Below are positions 17,601-26,803 of a stretch of 64,000 nt of DNA, one piece after another. The stretch is taken from NCBI GenBank assembly GCA_024233115.1, contig JACKQB010000007.1, positions 1-64,000 on the forward strand, written 5' to 3'. The notes under the pieces were generated by a model. That model made no database searches. It saw nothing but the letters and a program-made list of their open reading frames with translations, and was not told where the DNA came from. The stretch comes from Akkermansiaceae bacterium (lineage in GTDB: Bacteria; Verrucomicrobiota; Verrucomicrobiia; Verrucomicrobiales; Akkermansiaceae). The translations under genes and the position numbers were made by a program. Every line of letters starts with the position of its first letter. Positions within the stretch are counted from its first letter, which is position 1.

Positions 17601-20522
17601 AACGGCAACCTGGCCTATCAATCGAACTCGCGCGATGAGACCCTGGAAACCGTTACCGTATCGCTCCCGGCACAGGAAGACAAGCTGGCCCTGCCTTTGG
17701 ACAACCCCGGCCGGTTCCGTTACGAATTCCGCAACGCACAGGGGCAAACGCTATGCTCGATCCCGTTTTTCGTGGCAGGCAAAGGCGATGCCGCCAAGGA
17801 CCTGGAACGCAGCGGCGAGTTAGGTATCAAATTTGCCGACAAAAAATGGCTCCCCGGCGAAGAGCTGGAATTCTCCCTCACCACACCGTTTGCCGGAGCG
17901 GGCCTGATCACGATTGAACGTGACAAGGTATTGGCCCAGACGTGGTTTAAGTGTGATACCAAGTCCTCCGTCCAGAAGATTCGCCTGCCTGATCATTTCG
18001 CAGGAGGAGCCTACCTACACGTCGTGATGGCGCGCGCCCTGGACTCACCCGATGTTTTTCTCAATCCCTTGGCCAGTGGCATCATGCCCATCGCCGCCGC
18101 GCGTGGAAACCGGGAGATGGCCGTCACCCTGGAGTCGCCGGATCGCGTCCGCCCCGGTCAGCGGCTGGCTATCGGCTATACCGCCCCCCAAGAAGGCCAC
18201 ATGCTCATTTGGGCGGTGGACGAGGGTATCCATCTGGTCAGTAACTACCAGGCACCGGACCCCTTGCACGATCTCCTACCCAGAGCCAGGCTGGAGGTGG
18301 AAACCTATCAGTTGATGGATGTCCTGCTACCCGAGTTCTCCTTGCTTCGCAAGGCGATGGCGATCGGTGGTGATGGCGAAGAGGGGGAAAGCGCAAGCAT
18401 TCCCACGCTCAAACTGGGACTCAACCCCTTCAAACGCCGCCGTGATGCGCCAGTGATTTACTGGAGTGGCTTCGTACCCTGCGGGCCGGAGCGCAAGGAG
18501 GTTATCTATCAGGTACCGGAATACTTCGCCGGCAGACTCAAGATCATGGCGGTGGCGGTGGCCCCGGACGCGGTCGGGGTCGGGCAGGCGGCAAGCATCG
18601 TGAAGGGCGATTTTGTGCTGACCTCAACCACGCCGCTGTTCGTGGTTCCGGGTGATGAATTCACCGCCTCGGTGACTGTGGCCAATCAATTGGAGGGCGC
18701 TGGCGCAACGGATCAAGTGAAAGTGCAGGTCGAATCCCAAGGGGGTGTGGAAATCATCGACCGCGCACCAGAAACACAAACCATCCCAGTAGGCAAGGAA
18801 ACCACGGTGAGCTACCGCTGCCGCGCCACAGATTTGTTAGGAAATGCCGAGTTGAAGTTCACCGCATCGAGCGGTGAGAGCCGGCAGGTGTCCAGCAGCT
18901 CCTTCAGTGTGCGTCCCGGTGTGGCTCGCGCGGCGAAGGTCCAGAGCGGATGGTTCCGCAACGGCTCACACGACCTCGCCACAAACCATCCCATGTTTCA
19001 CGAATTCTCCGAACGGCAGGCAATCATCTCCACCACGCCGCTTGGTCTGGCTCACGGGCTGGCGGCCTTTTTAAAAGAGTATCCCCACGGCTGCACCGAG
19101 CAGATCGTCAGTCGGGCCTATCCCTGGCTAGTGCTGAAAGACGATGCCAATTTCGGAATCGATAAGGCAGAGGCTGCGCGCTCAATCGCCGATACCATGA
19201 ACCAGCTTTCGCGCCGCCAGGGTCGCAATGGTGGCTTCGGCTACTGGGGAAGCAATGAACAGGACGGCTTTGACTACCTCACCGTTTACGTCGGCCATTT
19301 TCTAACCGACTGCAAAGCCAGCGGATTCCCTGTTCCGGCCCGACTCTATCAGGCTACGCTACGACGCCTGCGCTTCATGGCCGATGCCAAGATCACCGAT
19401 CCCACCAAACACAATGGTCGAACCTACTACTGGCGAACCCGCTGGGAAGCAGAGATGCGGGCATCGGCGATTTACCTTCTAACGAGAAATGAGGAAGTCA
19501 CCACCAACTACGCACTCAAACTCCAGGACTACCTTGATGCCAAGGTGCCAAAGGAGATATGGCATCGCGATTCCACAGCCGCCTGGCTGGCCTCTACCTG
19601 GCGACTTCTGAAAAAAGAATCCGCAGCCGTACCACTGATCGAAGCACACCGCGCCGCACTGAAACGGCCACGACCGGACAATTGGGAATACGGTTATTAC
19701 TATTACACCAGCAAGCTGGCCAATGAAGCGACGGCCTTCACGATCCTCTGCCGACACTTCCCGGAGATGGCTAAAAAACTCACCTACGGGGAGATGAGGC
19801 CGCTGACGCAGATGATCGAGGCCGCGGACTTCCACACGCTCTCCGCCGCCTGGAGTATTCAGGCGCTCAAGGCCTACTCGGACTTGGCGGCGAGCAATGG
19901 CGTCAAGGCGGGTATCGCCTCGGTGCAGGGTAAGGATGTCAAGGTGCTCGCCGAGCCAGCGACGGGGCAGTTGCAGGTCAAGGTGCCGGAGGGAATGACC
20001 CGGTTTTTCTTCGCCGAGAACTCACCCGAGGGCTTGGGCGCGTGGTATCAGACGATCGAAAAAGGCTTTGCAAAAAACCTGCCCGAGAAAGCCAGCTCAA
20101 CCCATATCGAAGTGCTGCGTGAGCTGGTCAATGCCGACGGACAAGCGGTCACGCAGGGCAAGCTGGGTGAAACCCTGTTTGCGACACTCACCATTCGCAA
20201 CCTGACAAAAACCGAGATGCCAAACCTCGCGATCACCGAGATGCTGCCCGGCGGTTTTGAGTTTGCGCCCCCCGGCGAGCCAGACTCACTGCGCCCCGGA
20301 CTCGCGACACGTCAAGGCACCGATTACGTCGACATCCGCGAAGACCGCGCACTGATCTATCTCGGGCTGCGCGCCGAGGGATCGCTCACGCTGAAATACG
20401 CGCTACGCCCTACCTGCGCCGGAACCTTCCTGGTGCCACCGCCTTATGCCGAGGACATGTACGAAGCAAAAGTCCGGGCAAACGGCGCCGGCGGAAAAAT
20501 CCTTATCCAGCCACGTCAGTAA
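14628..20522 (+). CDS. Bacterial alpha-2-macroglobulin (thioester protease trap)
   Basis: 1,964 residues, with an N-terminal signal peptide (LPALVLMLTLADRGNS region; no lipobox Cys, unlike E. coli YfhM). Contains MG/alpha-2-macroglobulin domains, the bait-like middle region, and the thioester motif YPHGCTEQ (C1489 and Q1492), which allows covalent capture of attacking proteases. Downstream are the helical thioester domain (GRNGGFGYWG, YLTVYVGHFLTD) and a C-terminal receptor-binding-like segment with TEMLPGGFEF. Its stop codon touches the ATG of pbpC. This A2M-pbpC pairing is widespread and is read as trapping proteases that have breached the outer membrane while PbpC mends the wall. Likely periplasmic. 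Confidence 0.9.
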   Translation: MNHRNPCLPAFILPALVLMLTLADRGNSQTTAPAAPTEKTEVRDLTKPPARTLTSSISIYHPGWDEQRQRANGPAVYIRFSGPAAPLDQVGKAVPAGAIRMTPEVAGEWQWQRQDQLVFFPTNGWLPPASYRFEPGEGLLSEDCKLKAKTAFDHAWTAPPLTARFHNRNYYIDPATPTLQQLVTTVDFSLPVSLEEVRRHFSVTSVTGIGIFQPGSKAQVLPDPKTPMRFYLRSPLMKPGEKEDLVLFSFKVGLKALTGGNPTANNLETKLTAYSKGSAFFIESAGRMLRRTADGEPEQSIFVQLSIPANTALVAPAVEAWKLPEELKDKNQRAIAWTKENVTDEVLARSHKLSLERITHADSPPMETIIAFRVPSQPGGKVFVKVPKDTSGPGGFVTAEDFRDVTTLPEIPKEAALMGNGGLMALNGERKLNVQSRGLDHLRYTVARVQTNQINHLVSQTRGSFESPHFRSGFGFENISNYQQSVQPIVKSGDYSINYSSFDFSPLLQAAQPGAAPTHGLFHLTLEGVRPRTPDDGAAEDGAPDKDWIAIPSGRSSGDYSYRQPSGSSYPLGDQTRDQRFILVTDLGLIMKESADGSRSVYVLSFSTQGPVQGVEISVLSKNGTVLKNVTTNDFGMAGIPSLRGLQREQEPVAVVAKKGDDLAFIPWAKNDRHLDTSRFDVGGVAYSEESVLEASLFTERGIYRPGEAINIGGIVRQRDWSGDLTGLPLELVVYNAKEDVAGRYSLNLEAGGVFSKTIPTAETAPTGPWRVQLVRPKPADAAARVGSVYLGGVIVRVEEFQPDRQKIKATFQPGASDGWRSPDGLQVAVQLDTLFGIPAAKRRVAGKLFLSPTTPSFAKWPGWQFGIPDSKRFVTKQIPLADATTDENGHTTLPLNLEAHTAPMLRARVELEGFEADDGRGVRTELSTLVSRQRYLIGHKTPRNLHYLDGRDPVSVGVVAIGPDSKPVAVADLTRVLVQTKHVSILTKQKNGNLAYQSNSRDETLETVTVSLPAQEDKLALPLDNPGRFRYEFRNAQGQTLCSIPFFVAGKGDAAKDLERSGELGIKFADKKWLPGEELEFSLTTPFAGAGLITIERDKVLAQTWFKCDTKSSVQKIRLPDHFAGGAYLHVVMARALDSPDVFLNPLASGIMPIAAARGNREMAVTLESPDRVRPGQRLAIGYTAPQEGHMLIWAVDEGIHLVSNYQAPDPLHDLLPRARLEVETYQLMDVLLPEFSLLRKAMAIGGDGEEGESASIPTLKLGLNPFKRRRDAPVIYWSGFVPCGPERKEVIYQVPEYFAGRLKIMAVAVAPDAVGVGQAASIVKGDFVLTSTTPLFVVPGDEFTASVTVANQLEGAGATDQVKVQVESQGGVEIIDRAPETQTIPVGKETTVSYRCRATDLLGNAELKFTASSGESRQVSSSSFSVRPGVARAAKVQSGWFRNGSHDLATNHPMFHEFSERQAIISTTPLGLAHGLAAFLKEYPHGCTEQIVSRAYPWLVLKDDANFGIDKAEAARSIADTMNQLSRRQGRNGGFGYWGSNEQDGFDYLTVYVGHFLTDCKASGFPVPARLYQATLRRLRFMADAKITDPTKHNGRTYYWRTRWEAEMRASAIYLLTRNEEVTTNYALKLQDYLDAKVPKEIWHRDSTAAWLASTWRLLKKESAAVPLIEAHRAALKRPRPDNWEYGYYYYTSKLANEATAFTILCRHFPEMAKKLTYGEMRPLTQMIEAADFHTLSAAWSIQALKAYSDLAASNGVKAGIASVQGKDVKVLAEPATGQLQVKVPEGMTRFFFAENSPEGLGAWYQTIEKGFAKNLPEKASSTHIEVLRELVNADGQAVTQGKLGETLFATLTIRNLTKTEMPNLAITEMLPGGFEFAPPGEPDSLRPGLATRQGTDYVDIREDRALIYLGLRAEGSLTLKYALRPTCAGTFLVPPPYAEDMYEAKVRANGAGGKILIQPRQ

Positions 20523-22730
20523 ATGACACCCGTTCAAACCAAGCTCAAGACCTACTACCGCCGCTTCCTGAAGACCGGTGCTGCTTTTCTATGCCTGTCG
20601 GTCTTACTGGCGCTCGCCTACGCGTATTTACCGAAGCCCGATCTCCTCCCCCCGGAGCTGGAATACTCGCGCACCGTGCTCGACCGCGATGGCCAGGTCA
20701 TTTTTCTAACAACCACCAGCGACGGAATGCTCCGCCTGCCGACCACGCTGGACGATCTAGCCCCCGAGATGCTGGAGGCTACTTTGGAAATGGAGGACCG
20801 GCGTTTTTTCAACCACTCCGGCGTGGATGGACGGTCTTTGGTACGCGCCGGATGGGGGCTGGTCTCGGGGCAAAATCTTGGCGGTGGCTCCACGATCACC
20901 ATGCAGCTGAGTCGACTGCGCTGGGGGCTTAAAACACGATCGCTCTGGGGTAAATGCGAGCAGATTTTCCGTGCGATCCAGTTAGAGCGCCATTACTCGA
21001 AGCAGCAGATTGCCGCAGCCTATTTCACCATCGCACCCTACGGCGGAAATGTGGAGGGTGTCCGCGCCGCAAGTTTTCGCTGGTGCGGAAAGGACGCATC
21101 GGAATTGACCCTGCGAGAAGCCGCCAGCCTCAGCGTCATTCCGCAGAGCCCCACCGCCCGCCGACCACGCAGCGGTGGCAACCACCTGTTAGCTGTCGCC
21201 CAGGCCCGACTCATGACCCGCCTGCGCGCCAACCACGGCGAACCAGCCAACGAGCTGGATATCGAGTTCAATCTGGTGCCGACGGCCATCCCCCGCGAGG
21301 TACCCCATCTGGCGCGTCGTCGATTACGGGAAAACAGCGACAGCCTAACGGTCGCTACATCGGTCGATCTAACACAGCAGCATGTCATCGAACAGTCGAT
21401 CCGTGATTTCCTGAGCCGCTGGCACGCTAAAGGGCTGCGCAACGCATCCGCTGTCTTGCTGCACGCACCCACCGGAGAGATCCGGGCGAGTGTCGGGTCA
21501 GCCGATTTCCATCATGTCGCTATCTCCGGCCAGGTCGATGGCACCCGTGCCTGGCGCTCACCCGGGTCCACGCTCAAGCCGTTTATCTATGCGCTCGCGT
21601 TGGACGCTGGACTCATCCAGCCACAGACATTGTTAGATGATGCACCGATACGATTCGCCGGCTACAATCCAGAGAACAGCGACCACCTGTTTCTCGGCCC
21701 CATCGCGGCTTGCGAGGCACTGCGCCGCAGTCGCAACATCCCGGCCATCGAGTTGGCGAATCGTTTACCCGGCGGCGGATTGGAGGGTTTTCTAAGGTCG
21801 TCCGGTGTGGACCTGCCACAACGCAGCCACGGCCTGGCCCTGGCGATCGGAGCCACCGAGATGCGGCTGGAGGACCTGGCAATGCTCTACGCGCAACTAG
21901 CCCATCCCGAGCCGGGCAAACTATCTCCGGAAGCGTGCTGGCTCACCTTGGAGGCACTAAGATGCACGGAACCCGGAGCGCCGATCGGGCTGTCATGCAA
22001 AACCGGAACGTCCAACGGCTTCCGCGATGCCTGGGCCTGTGGCGTCATGGGAGATTGGGTGCTGTGCGTTTGGGTGGGCCACTTCAATGGTCGGGGCATG
22101 CCCGGACTCTTCGCCCACGAAACGGCGGCGACGCTCCTTTGGCAAACCGCCACCCGGCTCAAACTCAACGCGGTGCCCTCGGAGGAATCCCGGCCGCCGG
22201 ACGTGGTCCGGGTGCCGGTCTGCGCGGTTTCCGGTGACCTCGCCTGCAAGCTTTGTCCGAATCGCCGCGACGGCTGGTTCATCGGTGGAGTCTCCCCGAT
22301 CACCTCCTGCAAAGTCCACCAGAAATCCGGTGATACCGTGGTAGAGGTCTGGCCTGCCGACCGACTCGAACAGTTTCGCAACGCGGGCTTTCCCCGGGCC
22401 AACTCCCGGCAGCTTGGCGCCGATGATATTCCGCATCACGCGACCACCATCGGACCACCGCCAAAAATAACCAGCCCCCAGTCCGCACTCACCTACTACA
22501 TCCAGGCAAATGCGCCGGGACAAAACCGCCTGCTTCTCGAAGCCAATGCCGCGCCTGATATCCGCCAGATCCATTGGTTCGCCGACCGCCGCTACCTCGG
22601 AGCCAGCGCCCCTGCCGAACCGCTCGTCTGGCAGCCCATTGTGGGCGACTACGAGGTGCAAGCCATGGACGATGCAGGCCGCGTCTCCACCACCCGGATC
22701 AGCGTGCGACTGGCCGTAGGAAATCAATGA
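20523..22730 (+). CDS. pbpC: Penicillin-binding protein 1C
   Basis: 735 residues: one N-terminal membrane helix (AAFLCLSVLLALAYAYL), a GT51 glycosyltransferase domain with catalytic E91 in LEMEDRRFFNHSGVDG and the GGGSTITMQLSRL motif, then a transpeptidase domain with SxxK at GSTLKP (S349, K352), SxN at SRN in RSRNIPAIELANR, and KTGTS (K493). The C-terminal about 150 residues match the BiPBP_C extension with clustered Cys (CAVSGDLACKLCP). All catalytic residues are intact, so both activities are expected. The ATG follows the TAA of the A2M gene directly, with no space for a ribosome-binding site, implying coupling. Confidence 0.9.
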   Translation: MTPVQTKLKTYYRRFLKTGAAFLCLSVLLALAYAYLPKPDLLPPELEYSRTVLDRDGQVIFLTTTSDGMLRLPTTLDDLAPEMLEATLEMEDRRFFNHSGVDGRSLVRAGWGLVSGQNLGGGSTITMQLSRLRWGLKTRSLWGKCEQIFRAIQLERHYSKQQIAAAYFTIAPYGGNVEGVRAASFRWCGKDASELTLREAASLSVIPQSPTARRPRSGGNHLLAVAQARLMTRLRANHGEPANELDIEFNLVPTAIPREVPHLARRRLRENSDSLTVATSVDLTQQHVIEQSIRDFLSRWHAKGLRNASAVLLHAPTGEIRASVGSADFHHVAISGQVDGTRAWRSPGSTLKPFIYALALDAGLIQPQTLLDDAPIRFAGYNPENSDHLFLGPIAACEALRRSRNIPAIELANRLPGGGLEGFLRSSGVDLPQRSHGLALAIGATEMRLEDLAMLYAQLAHPEPGKLSPEACWLTLEALRCTEPGAPIGLSCKTGTSNGFRDAWACGVMGDWVLCVWVGHFNGRGMPGLFAHETAATLLWQTATRLKLNAVPSEESRPPDVVRVPVCAVSGDLACKLCPNRRDGWFIGGVSPITSCKVHQKSGDTVVEVWPADRLEQFRNAGFPRANSRQLGADDIPHHATTIGPPPKITSPQSALTYYIQANAPGQNRLLLEANAAPDIRQIHWFADRRYLGASAPAEPLVWQPIVGDYEVQAMDDAGRVSTTRISVRLAVGNQ

Positions 22731-22823
22731 GGCAACACGCCAGTCAACATAAACATGAAATCTGCTGGAGTTCATACGGCGTAGGGTACACTGTATTCTT
22801 ATCATCCACCTCATCTCAAAAAC

Positions 22824-24356
22824 ATGCATTGGTCTATCATCACCCTCATTGTCATAGGAGCCCTGTTAGTCATCATCGTCATTTACGATCTCTTGCAAAA
22901 ACAGCACGCCATTTTGAGGAACTTTCCTGTTTTAGGCCACTTCCGATATATCTTTGAAGCCATCGGACCGGAGCTGCGCCAATACATCGTCACCAACAAT
23001 GACGAGGAGCGTCCCTTTTCCCGCGACCAGCGCCGCTGGGTCTACGCTTCATCGAAAAAAGAGAACAACTACTTTGGTTTCGGCACCGACAACGACATCG
23101 AACTGACTCCAAACTATCTCATTCTCAAACAGACGACATTTCCCCACCTCGAAATCGCAAAGGGTGAGAGCAACTTCGATCCTCTTCACACCATCCCCTG
23201 TGCCAAGGTCATGGGGGCGGCACGCGGGCGGGAAAAAGCGTTTCGGCCACGTTCCGTCGTCAATGTCTCCGCCATGAGCTTTGGCTCGCTGGGTAGTGCC
23301 GCGGTGGAGGCGATCAACAAGGGATGCAGCATCGCTGGCTGCATGCATAACACCGGCGAAGGCGGGGTCTCCATCCACCACCAGCACGGTGGTGACCTCA
23401 CTCTCCAGATCGGCACAGGCTACTTCGGGTGTCGTGCCGCGGATGGCAGCTTCTCGATGGAGGTTTTACTCAGAACCATCGAGGCAAACCCTGCCATCAA
23501 GGCGATCGAGGTCAAACTCAGCCAGGGGGCGAAGCCGGGGATTGGAGGGCTCCTCCCGAAGGAAAAAATCACGGCTGAAATCTCGGTGGCGCGGGGTATT
23601 CCCAGGGACCGTGATTGCGCAAGCCCCTCACGCCACAGCGCCTTCAGCGATGCGGACAGTATGCTGGACTTTGTAGAAGACATCGCTGCCAGGACCGGGC
23701 TTCCTGTCGGTATCAAATCGGCGGTCGGCCAGCTCGATTTCTGGCACGATCTCGCTAGCCTCATGCAGGATGGAAAACGAGGTGTCGACTTCATCGTGAT
23801 CGATGGCGGCGAGGGCGGCACCGGCGCATCCCCCCTGGTCTTTGCCGATCACGTCGCACTGCCATTCAAGCTCGCCTTCGCCCGGGTTTACGCCATTTTT
23901 TCACGCGCCGGCCTGACAGAAAAAATCGTCTTCATCGGCTCTGCCAAACTAGGCTTCCCCATGGACGCCTTGTTCGCATTCGGGCTTGGCTGCGACATGG
24001 TTTCTGTCGCACGTGAGGCGATGTTATCGATCGGCTGCATCCAAGCCCAGCGTTGCCACACCGGCCACTGCCCGGCTGGTGTTGCCACACATAACAAATG
24101 GCTGATGCGGGGGCTCGACCCCACTTTAAAAGCCGCCCGACTCGCCAACTACATCGTCACCCTGCGCCATGAGATCCTCAAGCTCTGCCACGCCGCCGGA
24201 TTCTGTCACCCCGCCTTTGTCACCACCGACCACTTTGAAATCCTCGACGGCCAGTTGGGCGCTGTCTCCTTCAAGGAAACCTTTGGCTACGAGCTGGTCA
24301 AACAATCGCCCTGCGAGGACGACTGCAGCAAAATCCTGGATATCATGTCGTCATAG
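22824..24356 (+). CDS. FMN-binding glutamate synthase family protein
   Basis: 510 residues. An N-terminal membrane helix (IITLIVIGALLVIIVIYDLL) anchors a GltB-type TIM barrel: VVNVSAMSFGSLGSAAVEAI, MHNTGEGGVS, QLDFWHD, DFIVIDGGEGGTGASPLVF, GLGCDMVSVAREAML, and the cysteine cluster CIQAQRCHTGHCPAGVATH that would hold a 3Fe-4S cluster. Such single-domain proteins lack the glutaminase and NADPH-binding parts of full glutamate synthase, so the donor and physiological reaction are uncertain. The leader before the ATG (CACCTCATCTCAAAAAC) has no SD. It is monocistronic or shares the upstream unit. Confidence 0.8.
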   Translation: MHWSIITLIVIGALLVIIVIYDLLQKQHAILRNFPVLGHFRYIFEAIGPELRQYIVTNNDEERPFSRDQRRWVYASSKKENNYFGFGTDNDIELTPNYLILKQTTFPHLEIAKGESNFDPLHTIPCAKVMGAARGREKAFRPRSVVNVSAMSFGSLGSAAVEAINKGCSIAGCMHNTGEGGVSIHHQHGGDLTLQIGTGYFGCRAADGSFSMEVLLRTIEANPAIKAIEVKLSQGAKPGIGGLLPKEKITAEISVARGIPRDRDCASPSRHSAFSDADSMLDFVEDIAARTGLPVGIKSAVGQLDFWHDLASLMQDGKRGVDFIVIDGGEGGTGASPLVFADHVALPFKLAFARVYAIFSRAGLTEKIVFIGSAKLGFPMDALFAFGLGCDMVSVAREAMLSIGCIQAQRCHTGHCPAGVATHNKWLMRGLDPTLKAARLANYIVTLRHEILKLCHAAGFCHPAFVTTDHFEILDGQLGAVSFKETFGYELVKQSPCEDDCSKILDIMSS

Positions 24357-24374
24357 CCTCGATCCGGGCCATTT

Positions 24375-25763
24375 TTATTTAAGTGCCACCAAACACGGCT
24401 TCACCCCGGCCACCCGCCAGACACGTATACCCAAGGTCAAGGCCGCGACCCCCAGTCCCAGGGCGAGCCCCCACCAGACACCGCGCGCTCCAAGTCCATA
24501 GGAAAAGGCGAGGTAGGCACCTGCGGGAATGGCGACCACCCAGTAGGCCAGGATTCCAAGGCTGGCGGGAATTCTAACATCGCCCATACCACGCAGTGCC
24601 GACGAGGAAATGACCTGTGATCCGTCGAAAATCTGGAAGACACCGGCGATCAGCAATAATCCTGTCGCCAGTTCAATTACCTCGATGTCGTTGACGATTT
24701 GCGATGCAATCCATCGGCCAAAAAGGAGAAATGCCAGCATTGACATCCCGGTAAACAACAAGCCATACGCCCAGCCACCGAGGAGGATTGTCCTCTGCCT
24801 TGTAGCACCACCGCCACCGGATGCCTCCCCCATTCTAACCGTAAGAGCCATCGCAATTCCTAACGGCACCATAAATGAGGTCGATGCGCAGGTCAGGGCA
24901 ACCTGGTGGGCGGCCAAGGCAGCCACTCCGATCGTACCAATCATCAAAGAACCCGCTGCAAAAGCACAGACTTCGGCAACGAGCTGAAGCCCGACAGGAA
25001 TCCCCAGTGCTAACAGCGACCTCATTTCCTGCACCCGCAAGCCACCCAACCAACGCTTTGGACTCCAATCCCTCACTTGCGCAGACCGGGAGATCCACCG
25101 AAAGAGAGCCAGTGCAGTAAAACAGCGCGAGAGCAACGTCGCCCAACCAGCCCCTTCCAATCCCAGTGCTGGCAGGCCCCAGTTTCCGAAAATCAGCAAC
25201 CAATTCAGAAAGACATTCAACATCACGCCTGAAAGCATGATCCAGAACGGCACCCATGGTCGGTTCAGGGCATCGGCATAATTTTTCCATGCCATCGCCA
25301 CCAAAGCGGGAACCATTGAACAGGCGGCTAGAAACAAATAACCGGGAGTCGCATCCACGACTTCCCGAGCCTGGCCAAACATGTCAAGTGCTGGCATCAG
25401 TGCACTGATACCCGCCACCACGACCAGACCCAGGCCCAGAGCAAGCCATGTGCCGTTTCGCACCGCCGCCTTCACATCATCGACCCGCTGTGCCCCCCGC
25501 CCCTGGGAAACCCGGACCGAGACGGAGGTCAGGAGGCCAATACCAAACAACATCGGCACCATCAAAAGCGTGTTGGCAAACGTCGACGCCGCCAGGGGGA
25601 CAATGCCCACATGCCCGATCATCACGGTGTCCGTCACCCCCATCAGCATCTGCCCCACCTGTCCCGCAATCAGAGGCAGGGCCAGGAGCAGGGTCGCCCG
25701 GGCCTCCGTCAAAAACGAAGGCCTGCACGTATCACCGTTTTGCTTGTTGTATTTAGGCTCCAT
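24375..25763 (-). CDS. MATE-family multidrug/Na+ antiporter
   Basis: 462 residues with about twelve predicted membrane helices and family blocks LALPLIAGQVGQMLMGVTDTVMIGHVG, TFANTLLMVPMLFGIGLLTSVSVRVSQ (shown here only as position markers near residues 20-90), PWVPFWIMLSGVMLNVFLN and GIPVGLQLVAEVCAF. NorM-like proteins export cationic drugs in exchange for Na+ or H+. I chose the ATG at 25763 (MEPKYNKQNGD); the open frame continues 40 codons upstream but into the divergent promoter region. Substrates unknown. Confidence 0.8.
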   Translation of the reverse strand: MEPKYNKQNGDTCRPSFLTEARATLLLALPLIAGQVGQMLMGVTDTVMIGHVGIVPLAASTFANTLLMVPMLFGIGLLTSVSVRVSQGRGAQRVDDVKAAVRNGTWLALGLGLVVVAGISALMPALDMFGQAREVVDATPGYLFLAACSMVPALVAMAWKNYADALNRPWVPFWIMLSGVMLNVFLNWLLIFGNWGLPALGLEGAGWATLLSRCFTALALFRWISRSAQVRDWSPKRWLGGLRVQEMRSLLALGIPVGLQLVAEVCAFAAGSLMIGTIGVAALAAHQVALTCASTSFMVPLGIAMALTVRMGEASGGGGATRQRTILLGGWAYGLLFTGMSMLAFLLFGRWIASQIVNDIEVIELATGLLLIAGVFQIFDGSQVISSSALRGMGDVRIPASLGILAYWVVAIPAGAYLAFSYGLGARGVWWGLALGLGVAALTLGIRVWRVAGVKPCLVALK

Positions 25764-25881
25764 TGTCACTACGCAGCGGCGCAACAACATCGTGTAAGCC
25801 AACCCCAGAAGTCGAGTTTTTACGGTACCCCATTTTCCCCCGCTCCCATTCTTCCATGCCCTGTGCTCGCCAGCCGCTCCC

Positions 25882-26784
25882 ATGAAACGCCCCTATCTTC
25901 AGCTTCAGTTTCTGATCCTCATCCTCGCTTTCACCGCGATTCTCGGGCGTATGATCACCCTGCCTGCGCCCATACTCGTGTTATGGCGGGTTGGGCTCTC
26001 GGCGATAATCATGCTGGCATGGCTTGCCGTCTCAAGGCGTGCGCCCATCCGGGTGAACCGCGCGTTTATCGTCCGGGCCATGGGCGTCGGTATCATTCTT
26101 GGTATCCATTGGATCACCTTTTTCGGAGCCATCAAGCTAGCAAACATCTCCATCTGCCTGGCTGGCATGGCGAGCACCTCGTTTTTCACCTCGATTACCG
26201 AGCCCATGTTCAATCGTCGAAACCCCAGGCTCAGTGAGTTGATCATCGGTCTGATGGTGATCCCCGGACTGTTATTGATTGCAGGCGCCTCATGGGATCA
26301 TGCCCTCGGCCTTGGCTGTGCCCTGCTCTCGGCATTGTTGGCATCGCTCATTCCGGTGCTCAATCGAAAATTCGCGCTTGAGGGTGTTGCTCCTCAGACT
26401 TTGACACTCTACGAGATGCTTGGTGCTGTGATCATATGCTTCATTTTCACGACATCCACAGGCATGCCTGTTCTAACACAACTACCATCAGGAATGGATT
26501 GGGTCTGGATCGGGCTGCTGTCCGCTGTATGCACGGTATGGGCGTTTTCATTTCATATCAGGCTGTTGGAAAAATTCACCGCCTTCGCCAGTAACCTCGC
26601 GTTGAATTTCGAACCGGTATACGGCATCCTCCTAGCCGCTGTTATTTTCCACGAATATGAAGAGTTAAACCCTCTCTTTTATTTCGGTGCCGCGTTTATC
26701 CTCGCCGCCAACGTCATCCATGCCCTCATTGGCAAAGATGACGAGCATCCACACGCCGCCCCTGGCGAACTGCCGCTGGAGTAA
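25882..26784 (+). CDS. EamA/DMT-family permease
   Basis: 300 residues, about ten membrane helices arranged as two five-helix EamA repeats (roughly 5-135 and 145-280). Typical motifs are the LVLWRVGLSAIIMLAW arm, IHWITFFGAIKLANISICLA and, in the second half, AFASNLALNFEPVYGILLA with an acidic/polar pocket. Drug/metabolite transporters export amino acids, nucleotides or other small metabolites; nothing points to a substrate here. The tail is His-rich (DDEHPHAAP). Divergent from the MATE gene with 118 bp between starts. Confidence 0.75.
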   Translation: MKRPYLQLQFLILILAFTAILGRMITLPAPILVLWRVGLSAIIMLAWLAVSRRAPIRVNRAFIVRAMGVGIILGIHWITFFGAIKLANISICLAGMASTSFFTSITEPMFNRRNPRLSELIIGLMVIPGLLLIAGASWDHALGLGCALLSALLASLIPVLNRKFALEGVAPQTLTLYEMLGAVIICFIFTTSTGMPVLTQLPSGMDWVWIGLLSAVCTVWAFSFHIRLLEKFTAFASNLALNFEPVYGILLAAVIFHEYEELNPLFYFGAAFILAANVIHALIGKDDEHPHAAPGELPLE

Positions 26785-26803
26785 GCCCCCTGCCGCACGA
26801 CGA